Assembly (NCBI GenBank): GCA_011524975.1
Contig: WTJD01000097.1
Span: 1-39,844, forward strand
Length of the DNA: 39,844 nt
Direction of reading: 5' to 3'
Source of the DNA: Lysobacterales bacterium
GTDB lineage: Bacteria; Pseudomonadota; Gammaproteobacteria; Xanthomonadales; SZUA-36
The position numbers were made by a program, and so were the translations under genes. Under the pieces are notes generated by a model that was given only the letters and a program-made list of their open reading frames with translations, searched no databases and was not told the origin of the DNA. Shown piece after piece: positions 34,061 to 39,844 of this stretch (the first letter of the stretch is position 1; every line of letters starts with the position of its first letter).

Positions 34061-35743
34061 ATGCGGATACGATTAATTATTCTGATGCTGTCACTGGTCG
34101 GCCACGCGGTCGCCCAGACGCCATCCGGGTACACCAACCCCATCTTGAGGGGCGGCTACCCTGACCCCTCAATCTGCCGCGTGGGCGAGGACTATTACCT
34201 GGTCAACTCGACTTTCGAGTACTTTCCCGGCCTGCCCGTTCACCACAGCCGTGACCTGGTCAACTGGGAATTGATCGGCTACGGCCTGCACCGCGAGGAC
34301 CAGGTTACCGGCGCGGTGAACCTGGTGGATGTGCAGTCCAATGGCGGCATCCACGCGCCGTCCATCCGCTGCCGCGATGGTGTGTTTTACATCATCACCA
34401 CCAACGTTTACCTGCCGCCCGGTGAAGGCGCGGAAACCGAATTCGTCAATTTCGTCATCACCGCCACCGACCCGGCCGGCCCTTGGTCAGAGCCTCATGT
34501 GCTGGAAGGGGCGCCGGGCATCGATCCCGATTTATTCTTTGATGACGACGGCCGCGCCTGGTACGTCGGCACCCATTCCCCCGATGAACCCAACTTTCCA
34601 GGCGAGGGTGAAATCTGGCTGCAGGAGGTCGATACCGATCAATGGGCGCTGATCGGTGAGCGCTATTTCCTCTGGCGCGGCGCCTGCGGCGGGGTGTGGG
34701 CAGAAGGGCCGCATCTGTATAAGCGAGACGGCCGTTACTACCTGCTGGTGGCCGAGGGCGGCACCCACTTCAATCACGCCGTCACCATCGCGGTCAGCGA
34801 TCGCCTGACCGGGCCATATGAATCCAATCCGCGCAACCCCATCCTCACCTCCCGCCACCTGTCCTACGACAACTGGGTCAACAGCACCGGTCACGGCGAC
34901 CTGATCGAGCTGCCCGACGGACGCTGGTACATGGTGCTGCTGGGCATCCGCAACGACCTGGAGCGCCGGTCCAACATGGGCCGGGAAACCCACCTGGTGC
35001 CGGTCAGCTGGGAGCGCGAGCCCTTCGAATGGAAAGCAGTGAAGATCGAGTGGCCCGTGCCCGCGCCTGGGACCGGCCGCGTCGAACGGGTCAACCCGGC
35101 CGTTTTCGCCGAGACCCGCCAAGTGTTGAACGACGACTTCATCGACCGCTTCGAGGGCGAAGCGCTGAATCCGCGCTGGAATTTCCGTCGACTGCCCCTG
35201 CCGGGCAGCTGGTCGCTGCAAGAGCGGCCGGGCCATCTCCGCCTGCACGCGCACGCCAACGTCATCGCCGAACGCGGCCGGGCCAGCCTGGTCGGATTCC
35301 GGCAAACAGAAAGCGACTTCAGCTACTCCGCGCGCATGCGCTTTGACGCCCGCGAAACAGGCAGCGAGAGCGGGCTCTCGCTGTTTCAAAAAGACGACAA
35401 TTTCATCAATTTTACCGTCACCAGGCGCGAGGATGGGCCCGTGCTTCACCTGGCCATCGCCGGCAAGGATCAACCCACCGCTGTTGTCGAGGTGCCGCTG
35501 CCCGAGTACAACGGCGCGATCACGCTGCAGGCCTCCTCGGAGGCCGACGCGTATCGTTTTGGTTACCGCCTCGATGAGCGGGATACTTTGATCGAGGTGG
35601 CCGAACTACCCGCCGGGCTCATTCTCAGCCGTGGCTATACCGGGGCCAACCTCGGCCTGTACAGCACGACCAATGGCCGGGCGGTCCAGAGCCACGCCGA
35701 TTTCGAATGGGTCAGGTACATCGCCCATCCGCGCCTCCGATGA
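34061..35743 (+). CDS. glycoside hydrolase family 43 protein, secreted
   Basis: A 560-residue secreted glycosidase, probably a beta-xylosidase or alpha-L-arabinofuranosidase acting on plant or algal xylan/arabinan side chains. The signal peptide (RIRLIILMLSLVGHAVA) ends near residue 18. The five-bladed propeller carries the GH43 residues: base Asp35 in GGYPDPS, Asp155 in APGIDPDLFF and acid Glu215 in VWAEGPH. The C-terminal half (about 355-555) is a beta-sandwich domain of the GH43 C2 kind. The start is the ATG before the signal peptide; the frame is open much further upstream, opposite the aldehyde dehydrogenase gene, but that part has no support. No other carbohydrate gene is adjacent. Confidence 0.92.
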   Translation: MRIRLIILMLSLVGHAVAQTPSGYTNPILRGGYPDPSICRVGEDYYLVNSTFEYFPGLPVHHSRDLVNWELIGYGLHREDQVTGAVNLVDVQSNGGIHAPSIRCRDGVFYIITTNVYLPPGEGAETEFVNFVITATDPAGPWSEPHVLEGAPGIDPDLFFDDDGRAWYVGTHSPDEPNFPGEGEIWLQEVDTDQWALIGERYFLWRGACGGVWAEGPHLYKRDGRYYLLVAEGGTHFNHAVTIAVSDRLTGPYESNPRNPILTSRHLSYDNWVNSTGHGDLIELPDGRWYMVLLGIRNDLERRSNMGRETHLVPVSWEREPFEWKAVKIEWPVPAPGTGRVERVNPAVFAETRQVLNDDFIDRFEGEALNPRWNFRRLPLPGSWSLQERPGHLRLHAHANVIAERGRASLVGFRQTESDFSYSARMRFDARETGSESGLSLFQKDDNFINFTVTRREDGPVLHLAIAGKDQPTAVVEVPLPEYNGAITLQASSEADAYRFGYRLDERDTLIEVAELPAGLILSRGYTGANLGLYSTTNGRAVQSHADFEWVRYIAHPRLR

Positions 35744-35800
35744 CCATGACAGGTGGTGGCCCGCTGTCTCATGTCATCACCGTCCATGCTGAGTCTGGTT

Positions 35801-35806
35801 TAAAAT
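35801..35806 (+). promoter_or_regulatory. candidate -10 element of the fumarase gene
   Basis: TAAAAT (5 of 6) lies 70 bp upstream of the fumarase start; the -35 region is poor. Its presence suggests the fumarase gene is not simply co-transcribed with the GH43 gene 127 bp upstream. Confidence 0.3.
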
Positions 35807-35870
35807 AAGTACGCCTCCCGGGCGCGGTCCGAGGGGGTTCCCTTACCCGTGTCAGCCAGAGAAAGCCATC

Positions 35871-37391
35871 ATGACCACCCTGATTCGCCAAAGTCACCTG
35901 ATCGACAGCGTGGCGGACGCGCTGCAGTTCATTTCCTACTACCATCCGGTCGACTTCGTGCAGGCCGTCAACGATGCCTACGAGCGGGAAGCCAATCCCG
36001 CGGCGAAAGACGCCATGGCGCAGATACTGATCAACTCGCGCATGTGCGCCGAAGGCAAGCGCCCCATCTGCCAGGACACGGGTATCGTCACGGTGTTTTT
36101 GCGCGTAGGCATGAACGTGCAGTGGGAGGGCGATATGAGCCTCGCCGACATGGTCAACGAGGGCGTCAGGCGCGCCTACATGGACGCGGACAATACCCTG
36201 CGCGCTTCCGTGCTGGCCGATCCCGACGGTGCCCGCAGCAACACGGGCGACAACACGCCCGGCGTCGTCCACGTTGAACTCGTACCGGGCGACACCGTTG
36301 AGGTGCACGTCGCGGCCAAGGGCGGCGGATCAGAGGCCAAGAGCAAGTTCGCCATGCTGAACCCCTCCGACTCGGTCGTCGACTGGGTACTGAAAATGGT
36401 GCCGCTCATGGGCGCGGGCTGGTGCCCGCCGGGCATGCTGGGCGTGGGCATTGGCGGCACGGCCGAGAAAGCCATGTTGCTGGCCAAGGAAGCCCTGCTG
36501 GAACCGATCGACATCCAGGCATTAAAGGCGCGCGGCGCCGGTAACCGCGCCGAGGAACTGCGGCTCGAACTGTATGAGAAGGTCAATCAGCTGGGCATCG
36601 GCGCACAGGGCCTGGGCGGTCTCACCACCGTGCTGGATGTAAAGGTAAAGGATTTCCCGACCCACGCGGCCAACAAGGCCGTCGCCATCATCCCCAACTG
36701 CGCAGCCACCCGGCATGTGCATTTCACCCTGGACGGCAGCGGCCCGGCCACGCTCGAGCCGCCCCGGCTGGAAGACTGGCCCGAGATCACGCGTGAGGCC
36801 GGAGGCGGAGCTCGCCGGGTCAATCTCGACACCATCACCCGTGAAGAAATCGCCACATGGGAACCGGGAGATACCCTCCTGTTGAATGGAAAAATGCTGA
36901 CCGGCCGCGACGCCGCACACAAGAAAATGACCGACTTGCTGGCCGCAGGCGAGGAGTTGCCGGTAGACCTTACCGGCCGCTTTATCTACTACGTCGGTCC
37001 GGTAGACCCCGTGCGTGATGAAGTAGTCGGCCCGGCGGGCCCTACCACTGCGACCCGCATGGACAAGTTCACCCGCACCATGCTGGAAGAGACCGGCCTG
37101 ATGGGTATGGTCGGTAAGGCCGAGCGTGGACCTGCCGCCATCGAGGCCATCCGCGATAACAAGGCCGTATACCTGATGGCCGTCGGTGGCGCCGCGTTCC
37201 TGGTGTCCCAGGCGATCAAGGGCTCTAAAGTGCTGGCCTTCCCGGAACTGGGCATGGAGGCCATCTACGAGTTCGAGGTGCAGGATATGCCGGTGACTGT
37301 TGCCGTTGATGTAAACGGTGAATCGGTGCACAAAACCGGACCGGCCACCTGGCGGGCCCGGATTGAGAATGGGGAATTCGTGGTTTCGTGA
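35871..37391 (+). CDS. class I fumarate hydratase (iron-sulfur, FumA type)
   Basis: A 506-residue single-chain class I fumarase that hydrates fumarate to malate in the citric acid cycle using an oxygen-sensitive 4Fe-4S cluster. The three cluster ligands appear to be Cys67 (PICQDTGI), Cys185 (GWCPPGM) and Cys277 (IPNCAATRH); their spacing (118 and 92) is close to that of E. coli FumA (119 and 94). The C-terminal beta domain has YYVGPVDPV, G-P-T-T-A-T-R-M-D and KGSKVLAFPELGMEAI. The length is slightly below that of FumA (548). The start ATG follows AGAGAAAG. Confidence 0.95.
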   Translation: MTTLIRQSHLIDSVADALQFISYYHPVDFVQAVNDAYEREANPAAKDAMAQILINSRMCAEGKRPICQDTGIVTVFLRVGMNVQWEGDMSLADMVNEGVRRAYMDADNTLRASVLADPDGARSNTGDNTPGVVHVELVPGDTVEVHVAAKGGGSEAKSKFAMLNPSDSVVDWVLKMVPLMGAGWCPPGMLGVGIGGTAEKAMLLAKEALLEPIDIQALKARGAGNRAEELRLELYEKVNQLGIGAQGLGGLTTVLDVKVKDFPTHAANKAVAIIPNCAATRHVHFTLDGSGPATLEPPRLEDWPEITREAGGGARRVNLDTITREEIATWEPGDTLLLNGKMLTGRDAAHKKMTDLLAAGEELPVDLTGRFIYYVGPVDPVRDEVVGPAGPTTATRMDKFTRTMLEETGLMGMVGKAERGPAAIEAIRDNKAVYLMAVGGAAFLVSQAIKGSKVLAFPELGMEAIYEFEVQDMPVTVAVDVNGESVHKTGPATWRARIENGEFVVS

Positions 37392-37447
37392 CTCGTAATC
37401 CGTAATCCGTGACCCGGGCCATGGATCACGGATCACGTTTCACGAGT
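37391..37447. terminator. bidirectional hairpin built of inverted heptamer repeats
   Basis: The 59-bp gap between two convergent genes is almost filled by a hairpin. The left arm (37391-37415) is ACT followed by CGTAATC, CGTAATC, CGTGACC; the right arm, read on the minus strand (37447-37423), is ACT followed by CGTGAAA, CGTGATC, CGTGATC. Twenty of 25 positions match and the loop is 7 nt. It likely serves as a terminator for both genes, though neither side has a U run. Confidence 0.6.
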
Positions 37448-37450
37448 CTC

Positions 37451-38611
37451 CTAGAACTTATGCCCTCCCGCCAGCACCCGGTGGGTGGGCCGGAAAATAT
37501 CCTTCTCGTAGCGATCCGCCAGGAAGTTCAGGCCGTCGATCAGGTCCCACTTCGAGATCTGACGTCCAATGGTGACCGGCCCAACGGGGGCGCCGAAGCC
37601 ATTGATCATGGCCAGGTCGACCTCGTTCATCGTGTCGACCACACCCTCCTGGATCAGTTTGGAGGCTTCGTTCACCTGCACCATGTAGGGCCACAGGAAG
37701 TTGAACTTGCTGGTCGCCCTGGTCATGTCGATGGCGGGTCTCTGGCCGTCGATCCACTCGAAGTAGCCTTTGCCGGTCTTCTTGCCCAGGTCGCCGCGCG
37801 CCTGCATGGCCACCAGGTGTGATGCGGGGCCGTACTCCGCGCCCAGCGTTTCGGCAAAGTAATTGCTGACATTCACCATGATGTCGATGCCGACATAGTC
37901 GGTCAGTTCGCAGGGGCCCATGGCCGCGCCCATGGCGCGAACGAAGGCATCCAGCGCCTCCGGCTCGATCTCGCCCCGTTCGACAATCTCGGCAACCAGC
38001 ACCGCCGGCGCCTGGTTGACCCGGTTGGCGATGAAACCCGGTGAGTCCTTCTTCACATAAACGCCCACTTTCCTCTGCTTCGCGGCGTAATCCATGCCAA
38101 TCTGCATTGTCTCGTCCGAGGTGCCGTCAGCGCGGATCACTTCCACCAGCCGCATCAGCACCGCGGGGTTGAAATAATGCAGGCCAAAGACCTTGTCCTG
38201 CCTGGAGGTCGCGCTGGCAATCTCGGTGATGCTCATGGTCGAGGTATTGGAGGCCAACAGTGTATGAGCCGGCGCGGCCTTGTCGAGGTCGCCGAAGACC
38301 TGCTTTTTCAGATCCATGATCTCCGGCACCGCCTCAATCACCAGGTCGGCATCGGCCGCCGCCTCGGCGAGGTCCGTAGTGGTCTTCAGCAGCTTGTTCC
38401 GGATCGCCTCGTCCAGTTCCGCCGGTACCCTGCCCTTTTCCACCAGCTTGGCGACGCTGGAAAAAATGCGGTCCCGGCCCCGCTCCACGAATTCGTCCTT
38501 GATGTCATACAGGTTGACGCGGTAGCCGGTCAGCAGGGCCACTTCCGCGATGCCATGTCCCATGTCGCCCGCGCCCACGACGGCAACCGTCTTGATGTCA
38601 TTGATGTTCAT
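37451..38611 (-). CDS. 3-hydroxyacyl-CoA dehydrogenase
   Basis: A 386-residue NAD-dependent enzyme that oxidises L-3-hydroxyacyl-CoA to 3-ketoacyl-CoA in beta-oxidation or related CoA pathways. The Rossmann motif is VAVVGAGDMGHGIAEV at the N-terminus, with ASNTSTMSITEI and the catalytic FGLHYFNPAVLMRLVEV further on. A C-terminal helical domain (SPGFIANRVNQAP onward) follows, with a second, duplicated one. It is a stand-alone dehydrogenase without a fused hydratase. I chose the ATG at 38611, which overlaps the thiolase stop (ATGA); this makes a two-gene operon with the thiolase. Confidence 0.94.
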   Translation of the reverse strand: MNINDIKTVAVVGAGDMGHGIAEVALLTGYRVNLYDIKDEFVERGRDRIFSSVAKLVEKGRVPAELDEAIRNKLLKTTTDLAEAAADADLVIEAVPEIMDLKKQVFGDLDKAAPAHTLLASNTSTMSITEIASATSRQDKVFGLHYFNPAVLMRLVEVIRADGTSDETMQIGMDYAAKQRKVGVYVKKDSPGFIANRVNQAPAVLVAEIVERGEIEPEALDAFVRAMGAAMGPCELTDYVGIDIMVNVSNYFAETLGAEYGPASHLVAMQARGDLGKKTGKGYFEWIDGQRPAIDMTRATSKFNFLWPYMVQVNEASKLIQEGVVDTMNEVDLAMINGFGAPVGPVTIGRQISKWDLIDGLNFLADRYEKDIFRPTHRVLAGGHKF

Positions 38612-39807
38612 GCCTGGGCCCTCGCTTCGTTTTCTATGATCATGGCCACGCCCTGGCCGCCGCCCACGCACATGGTGGCGCAGCCGTAGCGGCCGCCCTC
38701 GGCTTGCAGAATGCGGGCCAGCGTGCCGACCAGGCGGCCGCCGCTGGCGCCCAGCGGGTGACCGATGGCGATGCCGCCACCCTTCACATTGACCCGGTCC
38801 GGGTCGATACCCAACTCCCGGATGGCATACAGCGCCACCACCGCAAAGGCCTCGTTGATCTCCCAGTAATCGATATCGGAAGCCTGCAGGCCGGCGGCGT
38901 CCAGTGCCCTGAGCGAGGAAGGCACCGGCCCCGTGCCCATGATGTTGGGCGCCACGCCGGCAAAGCCGATCGACCGAATGGTGGCCAGCGGGGTGAGCCC
39001 CCGGGCCTCGGCCACTTCCCTGGAGGTCAGCACCAGGGCGGTCGCGCCCGCGTTCAGCGGCGAGGCATTGCCCGGATGGATGCTGCCATTTTTGCGGAAT
39101 GAAGGTCTCAGCTTGGCCAGGTCTTCCAGGGAGGTGTCTTCGCGCACGGCCTGGTCGCGATCGACCGTCATGGTGGAGCCATCCACCTGCTCCACTTCCA
39201 GCGGCAGGATTTCCTCATCGAAGAAGCCTTCCGCCCGCGCCTCGCTGGCGCGCTGATGCGAGCGCACGCCCCAGGCATCCATCTCGGGGCGCTCAAAACC
39301 CATGGCCGCCAGCTTCTCGGCGGTCAGGCCCATGTTCATCCCGGTGTAGAAATCCCAGTGCGCCAGCCTGGGATCGGTGAGCAGGCGGAGATTCAGTTCA
39401 ATTTTGCCGTCACCGGTCATCGGCAGGCGCCCCATGTGTTCCATGCCGCCCACCATGACCACGTCCGCGAAGCCCTGCGCAATCTCCATGAAACCCACCT
39501 GCAGGCCGGCCATGGTCGAACCGCACTGCTCATCGATCAGTTTGCTCGACGTGCGCTTGTCCAGGTTGGCCAGCAGCATCGGGCTGCGACCGCCAATGCT
39601 GAAGTTTTCACCCACCGCCTGGGCGCACCCGACGATAAAGTCGTCCACATCCGCCGGCTCCAGGCCGGCACGCGCGATGGCCTCCGGCAGCAGGCTGGCC
39701 AGCAGTTCATCAGCCCGCATTTTGAACAGCCAGTCACGTGAGGGGTCATTCGGCCGGCAGCGGGATTGCGCCGTCCGCACATAGCTCGCAATGACGACAT
39801 CGCGCAT
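38608..39807 (-). CDS. acetyl-CoA C-acyltransferase (thiolase)
   Basis: A 399-residue thiolase that cleaves 3-ketoacyl-CoA with CoA to acetyl-CoA and a shortened acyl-CoA. The acyl-carrying Cys95 is in EQCGSTMAGLQ; the other active-site groups are in NEAFAVV, GGGIAIGHPLGASGGR (His) and CATMCVGGGQG (Cys). It has a consensus AAGGAG ribosome binding site and lies first in an operon with the 3-hydroxyacyl-CoA dehydrogenase. An acyl-CoA dehydrogenase or enoyl-CoA hydratase may lie beyond the right edge. Degradative chain-length preference cannot be read from the sequence. Confidence 0.95.
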   Translation of the reverse strand: MRDVVIASYVRTAQSRCRPNDPSRDWLFKMRADELLASLLPEAIARAGLEPADVDDFIVGCAQAVGENFSIGGRSPMLLANLDKRTSSKLIDEQCGSTMAGLQVGFMEIAQGFADVVMVGGMEHMGRLPMTGDGKIELNLRLLTDPRLAHWDFYTGMNMGLTAEKLAAMGFERPEMDAWGVRSHQRASEARAEGFFDEEILPLEVEQVDGSTMTVDRDQAVREDTSLEDLAKLRPSFRKNGSIHPGNASPLNAGATALVLTSREVAEARGLTPLATIRSIGFAGVAPNIMGTGPVPSSLRALDAAGLQASDIDYWEINEAFAVVALYAIRELGIDPDRVNVKGGGIAIGHPLGASGGRLVGTLARILQAEGGRYGCATMCVGGGQGVAMIIENEARAQA

Positions 39808-39844
39808 CGGAGATCTCCTTCATCGAGTGCAGAAAATGAGCCTA

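Noticed and set aside
1-39844. CRISPR arrays, tRNA or rRNA genes, insertion sequences, prophage
   Set aside because: No regularly spaced repeats, tRNA-like folds, transposase or phage genes were seen on either strand.

Overview
The window is a GC-rich, gene-dense piece of a bacterial chromosome. Gene order and protein content point to a gammaproteobacterium, perhaps near Xanthomonadales/Wenzhouxiangellaceae (inference only). The main markers are the arrangements lptG-lptF / pepA-holC-valS and ygfB-pepP-ubiH-ubiI / zapA-6S RNA-fau, the pair holD-rimI, an OxyR with cysteines at positions 199 and 208, an NsrR, a class I fumarase and a DUF3450 protein. There is no prophage, insertion sequence, CRISPR array, tRNA or rRNA.

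Layout, left part (1-19.3 kb). A truncated DUF3450 gene runs off the left edge. An RDD membrane protein converges on the LPS-export permease genes lptG and lptF. These diverge from pepA-holC-valS (aminopeptidase, clamp-loader chi subunit, valyl-tRNA synthetase). A tightly overlapping run pssA-holD-rimI follows on the minus strand, so both chi and psi subunit genes lie in the window. Then come a small exported DUF4124 protein and proS, a close-packed minus-strand run trpS-FAH-trhO-mscS, an unknown outer-membrane protein, an exported SRPBCC protein and oxyR.

Centre (19.3-27.6 kb). cysK is preceded by several short repeats. The ubiquinone run ygfB-pepP-ubiH-ubiI diverges from a ZapB-like gene and zapA through one AT-rich promoter block. 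That block seems to hold overlapping -10 boxes for both strands, and the ZapB-like mRNA is predicted to be leaderless. 6S RNA, fau and rpiA follow. After rpiA sits a 52-codon gene for a small secreted peptide with its own ribosome binding site and a strong terminator.

Right part (27.6-39.8 kb). An alginate-export-like porin is divergent from nsrR, and the space between them holds a large inverted repeat. Next are an orphan hybrid histidine kinase, a short-chain dehydrogenase, an aldehyde dehydrogenase that closely resembles plant ALDH12 (P5C dehydrogenase), a secreted GH43 glycosidase, a class I fumarase, and a 3-hydroxyacyl-CoA dehydrogenase/thiolase pair. The fumarase and the dehydrogenase converge on a hairpin built from inverted heptamer repeats.

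Most of the window is conserved housekeeping sequence. The less expected items are the small secreted peptide, the leaderless/bidirectional promoter, the plant-type P5C dehydrogenase, the heptamer hairpin, the nsrR-porin inverted repeat and the Pro/Gln-rich tether in HolD.
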